Source of the DNA: Gemmatimonadaceae bacterium
GTDB lineage: Bacteria; Latescibacterota; UBA2968; UBA8231
DNA length: 64,000 nucleotides
Direction of reading: 5' to 3'
Assembly (NCBI GenBank): GCA_026706075.1
Contig: JAPOZM010000105.1
Location: 1-64,000 of the forward strand
Every line of letters begins with the position of its first letter. Within the stretch, counting starts at the first letter, position 1. Both the position numbers and the translations under genes were made by a program. Under the pieces are notes generated by a model, which was not told where the DNA came from, ran no database searches, and saw only the letters and a program-made list of their open reading frames with translations. Positions 9,166 through 17,703 of the stretch are shown piece after piece.

Positions 9166-10080
9166 ATGAAGCCGGAGCTGCTCTCTCTCACCCGGGTCTG
9201 GGACGAGGCCCCCCACAGCGCCTTCACCGACCTGCTGCGGCATGGCGGCCGCTGGTGGTGCACCTTCCGCGAGGCTCTCGATCACGGCCCCAGCCTGGGT
9301 ACCCTGCGGGTCCTCTCCTCGGAGGACGGCGCCGGCTGGACCCGCGTTGCCGAGGTCGCCGAGCCCGGCGTCGACCTGCGGGACCCGAAGCTGTCGGTGC
9401 GGCCCGACGGCCGCATGGTGCTGCTCACCTGCGCCTGCGTCTACGACGAGGAGAACAACTACCTGACGCGCTCCCCGAGGGTCTGCTTCTCGGACGACGG
9501 GGTGAGCTGGACGGCGCCGGCCCGCTTCCTGGCCGAGGACCACTGGCTGTGGCGGGTCACCTGGCACGGGGAGGTCGGCTACGGGGTCTCCAAGCTGGGC
9601 GAGGGCAGCTACCCGCGCCGGGGGTTCCTCTACCGCACCCGGGACGGCCTCGAGTGGGAGTGGCTCACCGAGTTCTTTCTGCCCCGGGAGACCTGGACGG
9701 CGAGCGAGACGACGGTGAGGATCCTGGACGACGAGCGCATGGTCGCCCTCGTCCGGCCCAACTGGATCGGCGTCAGCTCACCGCCGTACCGGGAGTTCGA
9801 GTGGACGGAGCTGGAGGAGCGCATGGGGGGCCCGAACTTCCTCGTGCTTCCCGGTGGCCGCATGTGGGCCTGCGCCCGGGGCCGGCACCTCGACGGCGGC
9901 GCCGCCACCGTCCTGTCGCGGATGACGGAGACGGAGTACGAGCCGGTGATGCGGCTGCCGAGCGGCGGCGACTGCTCCTACCCGGGCATGGTCTGGCACG
10001 AAGGCCTGCTGTGGATGAGCTACTACTCCTCCCACGAGGGCAAGGCCTGCATCTACCTGGCGAAGCTCCGCCTGCCCTAG
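9166..10080 (+). CDS. sialidase-like (BNR/Asp-box) beta-propeller protein
   Basis: 304 residues, starting seven bases after the preceding propeller gene. It has an Asp-box (FSDDGVSW) and blade-like repeats (LRDPKLSVRPDG; ILDDERMVALV) typical of sialidase-superfamily propellers. No signal peptide is visible, so it is probably cytoplasmic. I cannot place the Arg triad and nucleophile Tyr of true sialidases with confidence. It may act on another glycan or be catalytically distinct. Related Asp-box proteins are at 20805 and 37627. Confidence 0.7.
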   Translation: MKPELLSLTRVWDEAPHSAFTDLLRHGGRWWCTFREALDHGPSLGTLRVLSSEDGAGWTRVAEVAEPGVDLRDPKLSVRPDGRMVLLTCACVYDEENNYLTRSPRVCFSDDGVSWTAPARFLAEDHWLWRVTWHGEVGYGVSKLGEGSYPRRGFLYRTRDGLEWEWLTEFFLPRETWTASETTVRILDDERMVALVRPNWIGVSSPPYREFEWTELEERMGGPNFLVLPGGRMWACARGRHLDGGAATVLSRMTETEYEPVMRLPSGGDCSYPGMVWHEGLLWMSYYSSHEGKACIYLAKLRLP

Positions 10081-10108
10081 GCCACCGCGCCGGCCGTCTC
10101 CCCCCGCC

Positions 10109-10804
10109 TCAGGAGCCGGCGCCCTTCTCCCCGTCGAGCATGGCCTCCACCTCCCCGGCCACCCCGTCCACCACGGCCTGCAGGATCGCCTTGCCCTTGT
10201 CGAGGCTGGCCTTCTTCGCGTTGTCGTAGTTGACGCCGCCGACGCGGACCCGCTGCGGGAAGCGCGCCAGGGCGAAGGAGGTCTCGAACTCGCCGGCGTG
10301 GCCCGCCGAGCGCTCCAGCTCGAGGTTGGCCTCGTACCACTCCTGGCTGACCGTCTCCCAGTAGGTCACGTAGCGCACCCCCATGGCGTCGAGCCGGGCC
10401 AGTCCCTCGGGGGCCTTGGTCTCCATGTTCTTCCTCTTGTTGCCGCCGTGGCCGTTGACCACCATCACCTTGCCGACGCCGAGGCGCATGAGGCTGTCGC
10501 AGACGTCGTGGACCGTCTCCATGTGGACCTCGGCGCGCACCGTGAGGGCCCCGCCCCGGGCCATGTGGTGCTCGGAGACCGTCATGGGGATGGTGGGGGT
10601 CACCACCACCCGCGGCCAGAACCGCAGGGCCGCGCGGCGGACGATCTCGGTGACCGACGCCGTGTCGTGGATCATGGCCAGGTGGTCCTGGTGCTGCTCG
10701 GTGGCCCCCGTGGGCACGATGCCGGCCTCGATCGTGCCGTCTGCCACGGCGTCGTTGAACTCCTTCCTCGTCAGCTCCCCGAAATGGACGTTGCCCGGTC
10801 GCAT
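10109..10804 (-). CDS. creatininase family amidohydrolase
   Basis: 231 residues; the ATG at 10804 has GGAGAGAGAGG upstream. Creatininase-family metal ligands are visible: Glu36 and His38 in GATEQHQDH, Asp47 in MIHDT, the motif VNGHGGN, and a Glu in GHAGEFETS. The family hydrolyses cyclic amides and formamides (creatinine, FAPy compounds). The substrate here is unknown. It is convergent with the sialidase-like gene and divergent from rhaM. Confidence 0.9.
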   Translation of the reverse strand: MRPGNVHFGELTRKEFNDAVADGTIEAGIVPTGATEQHQDHLAMIHDTASVTEIVRRAALRFWPRVVVTPTIPMTVSEHHMARGGALTVRAEVHMETVHDVCDSLMRLGVGKVMVVNGHGGNKRKNMETKAPEGLARLDAMGVRYVTYWETVSQEWYEANLELERSAGHAGEFETSFALARFPQRVRVGGVNYDNAKKASLDKGKAILQAVVDGVAGEVEAMLDGEKGAGS

Positions 10805-10883
10805 CCTCTCTCTCCTGTGACTACGATTTGAACCGCAGGCAGCAAGTATAGCCCTTCGCCCCGACCCGATCAGGAGACCGCAC

Positions 10884-11216
10884 ATGTACTCCACCGCCCT
10901 CGTCATGCGACTGCGCCCCGGCGGCTACGCCGGCTACAAGAAGGCCCACGACGAGCTGTGGCCCGAGATCAACCGCTCTATGGCCGACCACGGCGTCAGC
11001 ATGGGCATCTACCGCCACGGCGACCTGCTCTTCCTCTTCGCCTGCGCCCCCACTCGGGCCGACTGGGAGGCCAGCCGGGAGTACCCGATCCTGGAGGAGT
11101 GGACGAAGTACATGCGGGAGTACCTCGACGACGGCGACGACGGGGAGCTGTTCTTCGAGCCCCTCGAGGAAGCCTTCGTCTTCGGCCTCTTCGACACCGA
11201 GGGGATGCACCGGTGA
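10884..11216 (+). CDS. rhaM: L-rhamnose mutarotase
   Basis: 110 residues, full length for the family (about 104). It begins with the characteristic 'MRLRPGGYAGYKKAHDELWP', contains the active-site-like segment MGIYRHGDLLF, and has a WTKYM region near residue 75. It interconverts the anomers of L-rhamnose or a related sugar. An AGGAG ribosome site precedes the ATG. The next gene starts at GTG overlapping its stop codon, so the two are coupled. Confidence 0.92.
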   Translation: MYSTALVMRLRPGGYAGYKKAHDELWPEINRSMADHGVSMGIYRHGDLLFLFACAPTRADWEASREYPILEEWTKYMREYLDDGDDGELFFEPLEEAFVFGLFDTEGMHR

Positions 11217-12226
11217 AGACCCGGGAGCTGGTCGTCGTCGAGCCGGGGCGGATCGAGCTGCAGGAGGCCGATCTCGACGAGGATCTGGCCCCCCACGAGA
11301 TCCTGGTGGAGACGGAGCACTCCATCGTCTCCGCCGGCACCGAGGGCGCCGGCTTCACCGGCCTGGTGAGACAGATGCCCTTCGGCGACGCCGGCCGCTA
11401 CCCCCGCGGCACCGGCTACGGCAACCTCGGCCGGGTCCTCGCCGCCGGCTCCCCCGACCTCGGCTGCGCCCCCGGGGACCGGGTCCTCACCTTCGCCCGC
11501 CACGCGTCACATGCGAAAGCGGACGCCGGCCGCTTCGCCCTACCCGTGCCGGACGGACCACCGGGGGAGCACCTCGTCTTCGCGCGCATGGCCGGGGTGT
11601 CGATCTCGGCCCTGCGCTCCTCCTCGGTGCAGCCGGGGGACGCGGTCCTCGTCATCGGCATGGGCCTGGTGGGCAACCTCGCCGCCCAGCTCTTCCGCCT
11701 GGCCGGCGCCGACGTAGCCGTGGCCGACCTCTCCGGCCTGCGGCTGCAGCGCGCCCGCCAGTGCGGCGTCGAGCGCGTCATCCATCCGCCGGGCGAGGAC
11801 CTGGTGGAGACCGTGAGGGAGTGGACCGGCGGCGAGGGGGCGCGCGTCACCGTAGAGGCGATCGGCGTGAGCGAGGTGATCGCCCAGGCCGTGGACTGCA
11901 CCGCCCGCCACGGCGAGGTGATCCTCCTCGGCAGCCCGCGGGCCCGGGCCTCCTTCGACGTCACCCCCATGCTCCTGCGCATCCACCTCGAGGCGATCCG
12001 CATGATCGGCGCCCTCGAATGGCGCTGGCCGCAGCACCCCACCGAGCGCACCCGCGACCTGGACAGCAACTACCGCCAGCTGGCCGACTGGATCGCCGGG
12101 GGCCGGCTGCGGGTGGAGCCCCTGCTCACGCACCTGGTCCCGCCGGCGGAGTGCCAGCGGATGTACGACGGGCTCGCCCACCGGCGGGAGGAGTACCTCG
12201 GGGTGGTGTTCGACTGGGGGACGTAG
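11213..12226 (+). CDS. medium-chain (zinc-type) dehydrogenase
   Basis: 337 residues from a GTG overlapping the rhaM stop (GTGA). A GroES-like N-terminal domain contains SAGTEGAGFTG and GTGYGNLGRV. The Rossmann domain follows, with VIGMGLVGNLAAQLFR near residue 145 and a TVEAIGV strand. The usual catalytic-zinc Cys-Gly-x-Asp motif and the four-Cys structural lobe are not apparent. This fits the threonine dehydrogenase-like/BchC-like subgroup better than a classical alcohol dehydrogenase. With rhaM beside it, a sugar or polyol substrate is likely. Confidence 0.8.
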   Translation: MKTRELVVVEPGRIELQEADLDEDLAPHEILVETEHSIVSAGTEGAGFTGLVRQMPFGDAGRYPRGTGYGNLGRVLAAGSPDLGCAPGDRVLTFARHASHAKADAGRFALPVPDGPPGEHLVFARMAGVSISALRSSSVQPGDAVLVIGMGLVGNLAAQLFRLAGADVAVADLSGLRLQRARQCGVERVIHPPGEDLVETVREWTGGEGARVTVEAIGVSEVIAQAVDCTARHGEVILLGSPRARASFDVTPMLLRIHLEAIRMIGALEWRWPQHPTERTRDLDSNYRQLADWIAGGRLRVEPLLTHLVPPAECQRMYDGLAHRREEYLGVVFDWGT

Positions 12227-13845
12227 GGGTGGCGTGGACCTAAGTGCACCACTTCGAAACAGGCACCCAACTCCTCTTGGGGACATGAAGCATGTTCAGG
12301 CCTGAAATACACCCAGACGCCGCCTTGAACCTGAATCGTAGAGCCCTGTCCATCTGTAAGGACACATCTGTGACCCCGGTCAGTGAGATCCGCTCCACCA
12401 AGGAAGCCACAGACACCTCACCTCGATCGCCTGATTTTCACGTCTCTGCTGTGATCACTGAGGCGGACATCATTGGCGAGATTACCACTGGTCTATCCGA
12501 TTCAGAAGGAAACAAGGTCACGCACGAGTGGTACGACGAATCTCAGCGTTACTCCATATCCGAGGAGAACTATAGAAGCGTCATCACTCTTGCTACCCAG
12601 CTCCTAAAGTCCAAGGAGATTCGCGTTTCCTTGTCACGCAAGGCAATAGAAGAGATCATTTGTGACTGGGTACGTCAATACTCGACTGGACTCATCACTC
12701 ACAACTTCGTCGAGTTCTTCACCTTGGAAGCAAGGAAGCGTGTACGTCTGCTCCAAGTCTTCGCACCGATTCGATCTCTATGCATCGAGAAAGCCTTCAC
12801 CCTAGGATTGGTGCGCTTTGAGCCCATAGAAGGCCAGCGCATAGATGCTTGGGAGAAACAGGCAATCTCACGCGCCCCGGACAGGGAATGCGCGATCAAG
12901 GAATTCTACGAACGGCGGATTCGACCAATCCAGGGATATACTGCTGCGATGCTGGAGGCAGAAACTGAAGAGCAGCGGGCTCATGATCTCATACTTGAAG
13001 AGGCTCAGAGGTCGCTTAGCCTTCTGAGGGTTTTCACTCAGTCTTCGCTGCTCCCAAACATGACTTCGCCCTGCGTTCTGTGGGGCACCGGACATTCAGA
13101 CTCTTCCTTCATTCTTAGGTTCGAGGGAGGGGAGTTCAGTGGCCTCCATGAAGCGCTCCTAGGACCAGGCGATCAACCCACAGTACTATCTTCGACAGCG
13201 ATTGATGATGCCTATAGGATTGGTCTTGAGCGTGTGCATGAGATACTGCTTTCCGAGAACAGGTCCGACCTGGAACAGGTTGTACTCGAAGCTCTTCTGC
13301 TCTACTCAAGGTGCACTATAGCCAAGGATCCTGCCGACAAACTAGTCTACATCCTAGTGGGCTTAGAGAGCGTGCTTCTGAAAGATCCGAATGAATCAAT
13401 CGCCCAGAATCTTTCCGAGCGGATTGCATTCCTTATAGCGAGGGACCTGCCCAAGAGGAAGGAGATTGTGCAGACAACAAGAGATGCCTATAGGATACGC
13501 TCTGACTTCATACATCATGGGGCCTCGCCTGAATCACTTGATACCCTTCGTGAATTCATGGAAATCGCATGGTACTCTGCGCTTGCACTGATTGGCGCTA
13601 CACGCACCCTGAAATCTCGAGGGGCCCTTATCGCTGAGCTTGACGACAGACGACTATCCTGAATCCTTGGGAAGTGGCATTGTCGCTACAGCATCGCCAT
13701 CGAACGCTGGGACACTTGGAGTGACAAGGGAGAGACGGCAGACGCGCAGGTTCAACGATGGCGAAGTCTTTCCGCGCTCTGATACATCAGGATGCCTCGA
13801 CGCGACGATAGGGAGCAGCAAGTGCGACTAGGCACTGTAAGGGCC
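12227..13845 (+). other. lower-GC island carrying one HEPN-like gene
   Basis: Base composition changes sharply. The 60 bases from 12541 contain 29 G+C, while the 60 bases from 11701 contain 49. The shift starts after the dehydrogenase stop and ends before the redoxin gene at 13846. Codons such as AGA, ATA and CTA, rare elsewhere in the window, are frequent. The 180 bases after the gene (13663-13845) hold no feature I can see. No flanking repeats, integrase or tRNA is visible, so the mode of transfer is unknown. Confidence 0.7.
12292..13662 (+). CDS. HEPN-like (Apea-type) domain protein
   Basis: 456 residues in low-GC DNA. The N-terminal and middle regions are mostly helical with no family I recognise. 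The C-terminal part (about 330-440) has the segment LEALLLYSRC, then LVGLESVLL, and near the end the motif RSDFIHHG, in which Arg403 and His408 form the Rx4H motif of HEPN RNases. It resembles the Apea-like HEPN group, often found in defence or toxin-like settings. No partner antitoxin is adjacent. The upstream ribosome site is weak and the start could be a later codon. Confidence 0.6.
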   Translation: MFRPEIHPDAALNLNRRALSICKDTSVTPVSEIRSTKEATDTSPRSPDFHVSAVITEADIIGEITTGLSDSEGNKVTHEWYDESQRYSISEENYRSVITLATQLLKSKEIRVSLSRKAIEEIICDWVRQYSTGLITHNFVEFFTLEARKRVRLLQVFAPIRSLCIEKAFTLGLVRFEPIEGQRIDAWEKQAISRAPDRECAIKEFYERRIRPIQGYTAAMLEAETEEQRAHDLILEEAQRSLSLLRVFTQSSLLPNMTSPCVLWGTGHSDSSFILRFEGGEFSGLHEALLGPGDQPTVLSSTAIDDAYRIGLERVHEILLSENRSDLEQVVLEALLLYSRCTIAKDPADKLVYILVGLESVLLKDPNESIAQNLSERIAFLIARDLPKRKEIVQTTRDAYRIRSDFIHHGASPESLDTLREFMEIAWYSALALIGATRTLKSRGALIAELDDRRLS

Positions 13846-14409
13846 TTACCGCACCACCTCGTCCACCTGGGCCAGGATCTCCTCGACCGCCGGGCGGTCG
13901 GAGATGCTCTCCCCCACGAACCTCCAGACGATGCGCCGGTCCGGGGTGATGATGAAGGCGGACGGCGCGGCGACGCCGTCGTTCAGGAGGTTGTAGACCC
14001 CGTAGTCCCGGGCCACGGCGCCGTCCTCGTCGGAGAGGATGGGGAAGCCGGCGCCGCTGAGCTCCGCCATGTTGCGCGCGTCCTCGAGATCATCGGTGCT
14101 GATCGCCGCCAGCGATACGCCGCGCTCCACGAAGGCGGGGTGGGACTCTGCCAGCTCACCTAGCTGGGCCCTGCAGAGACCTCAGAAGAACCCCCGGTAG
14201 AACACGAGCACCGCGGCGGCCCGATCCTCCAGCAGGTCGGAGAGGAAGACGGAGTCCCCGTCGGCGGCGGGCAGGGTGAAGGCCGGGGCCCGCTCGTCGA
14301 CGGAGACCCCCTTGTCGGAGTCCGAGCCGCAGCCGGCGAGAACCGCCATGGCCGCGGCCAGGAGCGGGACCATCGCTCTCGCCCCGCTCCTGGCGAGGAC
14401 GCCGGTCAT
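13846..14409 (-). CDS. redoxin (AhpC/TSA-type) lipoprotein with in-frame UGA, probable selenoprotein
   Basis: 187 residues if UGA 14184-14182 is read as selenocysteine. The ATG at 14409 overlaps the stop of the isomerase gene (ATGA). A lipobox (VLAGC, Cys27) implies membrane anchoring on the outer face. The redoxin fold follows: APAFTLPAADGD, LVFYRGFF, then Sec76-Gly-Leu-Cys79, RAQLGEL, 'GVSLAAISTDDLEDAR' and 'GFPILSDEDGAVARDYGV'. In relatives this site reads YRG-x-W-C-P-x-C, so Sec replaces the peroxidatic Cys (UxxC). Frame and homology continue on both sides of the UGA, and a SECIS-like hairpin follows it. It would reduce peroxides or disulfides. Read conventionally, the gene looks like two broken pieces. 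Confidence 0.85.
14143..14181 (-). promoter_or_regulatory. bacterial SECIS element after the UGA codon
   Basis: Immediately 3' of the UGA the RNA can fold into a hairpin. A lower stem pairs 14178-14174 with 14150-14146, extended by two pairs beyond a U-U mismatch. An upper six-pair stem, CCAGCU with AGCUGG (14167-14162 with 14156-14151), carries a five-base AGGUG loop. The loop GG begins 21 bases after the UGA, within the spacing expected for SelB-recognised bacterial SECIS elements, which need a G near the start of the apical loop. Folded by hand. Confidence 0.7.
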
Positions 14410-15233
14410 CCTCCCTGGGCCTCGTTCAGCACCTGGCGCAGGTGCCGCGCGGCGAGGCGGACGCACTCCTCCCAGCCGCAGCTGTTGCGGTCCCCGATCT
14501 CGAAGACCATGCCGAGGGAGCCGTTGAACCCGACCTCCTGGAGGAGGCGGACCACGCGCGGGTAGTCGATCCACTCCTCGTGCCCGGCGTCGATCTTGTA
14601 GATCTTGGCGCGCACGTAGATCGCGTGGGGCGCCGTGGGCCGCAGGTAGTCCTCGTAGAGGTCGACGTCCGGGTCGAACTCCCCTCGCACGTGGGAGCCG
14701 ATCGCCCCCTTCCACTGTCCCGTGTCCATGAGGAAGTGGAAGTTCGGGCGGTCCACGTCGCCGAGGATGCGCAGGGCCTGCCTGGCGGTCATGCAGAAGC
14801 TGCTCTCGTCGTGGTTCTGCAGGGCCAGGGTCACCCCCTGGGCGGCGGCGTAGTCGGACAGCTCCTGGAAGCTGGCCACCATGGGCGCCCACAGGCGCTC
14901 CTGCTCCTCCACGGAATCCGGCCACTTGGCGCGGGCGAAGACGCGCACCATCTGGGCGCCCAACTGCGCCGCCGTGTCCACGTCCTGCCGGCCCTGGGCC
15001 AGGCGCTGCTCCTTCTCCTCCGGGGGGCCGGCGTAGGAGCCGGAGCCGGCGTAGCCGATGGTCAGGCCCCGCCGCACGCAGTGCCAGCGCACGGCCTTGA
15101 GCCGCTCCGGGTCCCGGTCCAGGCCCGAGAGGTGGATGTCGATTCCGTCGAGGCCCAGTTCGGCGGCCAGGTCCACGGTCTCGTCGATGGGGGCTCCCGC
15201 CCCCTCGCGCGCCATCATGCTCAGTCGAATCAC
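14406..15233 (-). CDS. sugar phosphate isomerase/epimerase (TIM barrel)
   Basis: 275 residues; the GTG start overlaps the stop of the upstream serine hydrolase gene. It has the xylose isomerase-like barrel pattern: LGLDGIDIHLSG near residue 27, 'LALQNHDESSFCMTARQA' in the middle, FHFLMDTGQWKG, and FEIGDRN near the end. These segments supply the usual Glu/His/Asp metal ligands of AP-endonuclease-2-like isomerases. The substrate is unknown, but the surrounding genes point to sugar metabolism. Coupled downstream to the selenoprotein gene (ATGA). Confidence 0.85.
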   Translation of the reverse strand: MIRLSMMAREGAGAPIDETVDLAAELGLDGIDIHLSGLDRDPERLKAVRWHCVRRGLTIGYAGSGSYAGPPEEKEQRLAQGRQDVDTAAQLGAQMVRVFARAKWPDSVEEQERLWAPMVASFQELSDYAAAQGVTLALQNHDESSFCMTARQALRILGDVDRPNFHFLMDTGQWKGAIGSHVRGEFDPDVDLYEDYLRPTAPHAIYVRAKIYKIDAGHEEWIDYPRVVRLLQEVGFNGSLGMVFEIGDRNSCGWEECVRLAARHLRQVLNEAQGG

Positions 15234-16138
15234 TCGTCCCTCTCCTTCAGGCTTTCGGGTGAAAGGCTCTCCACGGCCAGACGGCAGGCCTCGGCGATGA
15301 CCTCGGCGCCGTCGGCCTCGTCGCCGGCGGCGGTGGCGAAGCCGGCCGCCACCAGCGGACCCGACGGCAGGAACAGGATACCCACGTCCCCCTTGATCCG
15401 TCCGCTGGAGCCGTACTTGTGGGCGATCACCACGCCGGGGTCGACGTGGCGGGGCAGCATGCGCCGGTCGCGGCCGCTCTTCAGCAGCTCCACCATCTGC
15501 GCCGAGGCGGCCTCGTCGACCACCCGGCCCCGGTGGAGGGCCTTGAGCAGGCCGCCCATGTGGGCCGGGGAGGCGACGTTGTTGTCGGGCGCGTCGTGGT
15601 AGGGCCAACTGTCGTAGTCGAGGCCCTCCTCCTTCATGCGCCGCGCCATCTCGCCGTCCGCCTCCGGACTCGGGGTCCGGTCCGCCATGTTCACCATGGC
15701 GTAGTGGTAGCGGCTCATGGTGCTGTTGGTGCGCAGGTCCCCGAAGCCGAGGCCCTCCATGGTTCGGTTCACCTTGTCGAGTCCCACCACCCCCATGAGC
15801 ATGTCGGTGGCCACGTTGTCACTGACGTGGATCATGAAGCGGCAGTAGTCGAGGAGGGTCAGCTCGGGCTCGTCGAGGGCCAGGCCCAGGCCGCCGGAGC
15901 CGTGGGTGCTGATGGGGCCGGCCAGCCGCCGGCGCTCCGAGAGGGACAACTCCCCGGCCGCGGCCTGGCGGAAGAGCTCGACCATGACCGGCACCTTGCA
16001 GACGCTCGCCGTGGGGAACCGCTGACCGGCGTTGACCGAGGCCGTGGCCCCAGAGGCGAGGTCCTCCGCGTAGAAGCCGAAGCGCCCGTCGAAGGCGGCG
16101 CCGAGGGCCTCGATCTCCCGCTGTGGGAGGGCGGTCAC
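15230..16138 (-). CDS. class A beta-lactamase-fold serine hydrolase
   Basis: 302 residues from a GTG overlapping the upstream stop. The penicillin-recognising fold is clear: Ser45-Val-Cys-Lys48 (SxxK), Ser106-Asp-Asn108 (SDN) and HKYGSSG, which replaces the third KTG box with KYG. A clear ExxLN omega-loop motif is not visible and there is no signal peptide, both unusual for a periplasmic resistance enzyme. It sits inside a sugar-metabolism operon. An esterase or amidase role on a metabolite seems as likely as beta-lactam hydrolysis. Confidence 0.75.
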   Translation of the reverse strand: MTALPQREIEALGAAFDGRFGFYAEDLASGATASVNAGQRFPTASVCKVPVMVELFRQAAAGELSLSERRRLAGPISTHGSGGLGLALDEPELTLLDYCRFMIHVSDNVATDMLMGVVGLDKVNRTMEGLGFGDLRTNSTMSRYHYAMVNMADRTPSPEADGEMARRMKEEGLDYDSWPYHDAPDNNVASPAHMGGLLKALHRGRVVDEAASAQMVELLKSGRDRRMLPRHVDPGVVIAHKYGSSGRIKGDVGILFLPSGPLVAAGFATAAGDEADGAEVIAEACRLAVESLSPESLKERDE

Positions 16139-17703
16139 GTCGACTTGGGTCCGATGCGGTCCTGCTTGAGGCCGAGGGGACGCTCCATGTCGCGGTAGCG
16201 CATGTAGAGCTCGACGCCGCTCAGGGAGCGGGTGAACGCGGCCCGGGGCTCGCAGCTCTTCACGTCCACCTCGACGATGTTCTCCCCGCGGCGCACGCTG
16301 TCCACGTCCAGCCGGAAGCGGAACCAGTGATAGGAGCCGGCCATCGGCGCCTGGAGCTCCTGGGTGCCGTAGAGGCGCACCGGGTAGAACAGGGCGCGCT
16401 CGTCGGTGATCTCCGCGTCGGCCACGTCCAGCGTCTGCCCGTTGAAGCGGATCTCGACGTCGTCCTCGATGCAGTAGAAGTGGAAGAGGAGGGTGAGGAC
16501 CGGCTTGCGCATCTCCCCGTCGGCTCGGGCCGCGTCGACGTCGTCGGCCACGTGGATGGGGACGCGCAGGACCTCGCCCGCCTCCAGGGGCAGGGGCAGG
16601 ACCCGGTGGGGCGTGGTCGTCTCGCCCTCGGCCGGGCCCTCCCGCGGCTGCAGGAAGTAGCGCTTGTCGCGGCGCTCCGTGGTCTCCGGGTAGGCCATCT
16701 CCCGCAGGAAGGCGTGCTCCTCGTCGGCGAAGGGCCAGGGCATGTACCCGTGGTAGAGGCCGGCCCAGCCGTCGAGGGCCAGGCTCTGCTGCAGGGCCCG
16801 CCACATCTCGATGTGCAGGAAGGGGACGGCCTCGTGCAGGACTCGGCGCGGCGGCCGGTAGTAGGCGGCGGCGCCGGCGGCGTTGGCCGCCCGGGGCAGC
16901 CACGTCGGCTTGGGCTCGGTGTCGGTGAGGATCCACCCGTCCTGGCCGACGACATGGTCGACGATCCCGGCCTCGAGCCAGCCGGTCACGTCGAGACCGG
17001 CGGCCCGGTTGACTTCCTCTTGCAGGTCGACGCGCACCATCAGGGGCAGCCGCTCCCCGCCGTCGGGGGTGGTCTCGTCCATGAGCTTGCGCAGGTCGGC
17101 GATGAAGCCGCTCATGATCTCGGCGGCGCTCTCCTCGCCGGTCTTGAAGTACTGGGTGCCGAAGAGGAAGTCGAGCTCGAGACCGTGGGGCCCGTAGTCC
17201 TCCAGGAGCTCCCGCAGCAGGGCGAGCTTGTAGTCGCGCACCTCGGCGAGGGCGAAGTCGTAGCCGAAGAGGTGGCGGCCCTCCTCGCCGATGCTGACCT
17301 CGGCGCCCTTCTCCCACTTCAGGCGGCCGCAGCGCTGGGCCCCGGGACTGTGCGAGTCCTGCATCTTCAGGCTCGGGACGACGCGCACCCCCAGCTCGCG
17401 GCCTCGCTCGATGCAGGCCCGCACCTGGTCGGTGCCCAGACGCCGGCCCTCCTCGACCATGCGCATGATGCGCCAGTCGATGTAGGACTCCCAGGTCTCC
17501 TTCCACTGCCCCACGGAGCGGCCCACCTTGGTGTCGTGGAAGAACACGTCGCCGTAGCCGAGACCGAGGGCGAGGGTGTCCGCCCCGGTGCCGGCCAGCT
17601 CGTCCACCGGCCACTGAAGCATGTGCAGGCTCGCCGGCGGCTCGATCCGCTTGGCGTGGTAGTGGTGAGCGTCGCTGTAGTGGATCAGCCGCGGTCTGTG
17701 CAT
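16135..17703 (-). CDS. uncharacterised TIM-barrel glycoside-hydrolase-like protein
   Basis: 522 residues. The N-terminal two thirds look like a (beta/alpha)8 barrel of putative glycosyl hydrolases: 'GTGADTLALGLGYGDVFFHD', then 'LGVRVVPSLKMQDSH', GLELDFLFGTQYF (acidic, plausible catalytic strand) and IVDHVVGQDGW. Residues about 385-500 look like a beta-sandwich. No signal peptide is present. The exact family is not recognised. It heads a coupled run with the serine hydrolase, isomerase and selenoprotein genes. Confidence 0.5.
   Translation of the reverse strand: MHRPRLIHYSDAHHYHAKRIEPPASLHMLQWPVDELAGTGADTLALGLGYGDVFFHDTKVGRSVGQWKETWESYIDWRIMRMVEEGRRLGTDQVRACIERGRELGVRVVPSLKMQDSHSPGAQRCGRLKWEKGAEVSIGEEGRHLFGYDFALAEVRDYKLALLRELLEDYGPHGLELDFLFGTQYFKTGEESAAEIMSGFIADLRKLMDETTPDGGERLPLMVRVDLQEEVNRAAGLDVTGWLEAGIVDHVVGQDGWILTDTEPKPTWLPRAANAAGAAAYYRPPRRVLHEAVPFLHIEMWRALQQSLALDGWAGLYHGYMPWPFADEEHAFLREMAYPETTERRDKRYFLQPREGPAEGETTTPHRVLPLPLEAGEVLRVPIHVADDVDAARADGEMRKPVLTLLFHFYCIEDDVEIRFNGQTLDVADAEITDERALFYPVRLYGTQELQAPMAGSYHWFRFRLDVDSVRRGENIVEVDVKSCEPRAAFTRSLSGVELYMRYRDMERPLGLKQDRIGPKST

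Noticed and set aside
10087-10122. Eight-base inverted repeat GCGCCGGC/GCCGGCGC between two convergent genes as a bidirectional terminator.
   Set aside because: It overlaps the creatininase stop and has no T-run on either side. Such palindromes are expected by chance at this GC content.
10845-10850. TATACT on the minus strand as -10 box of the creatininase gene.
   Set aside because: The -10 match is good, but the best -35 at 17 bases has only three matches. Not strong enough to list.
12227-13845. Insertion sequence or prophage remnant around the HEPN-like gene.
   Set aside because: No transposase, integrase, terminal inverted repeats or target duplications are visible. Only foreign composition is supported.
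14182-14184. Nonsense mutation that would make the redoxin gene a pseudogene.
   Set aside because: The UGA falls exactly at the catalytic Cys, both halves remain in frame and conserved in pattern, and a SECIS-like hairpin follows. Selenocysteine explains all of this better.
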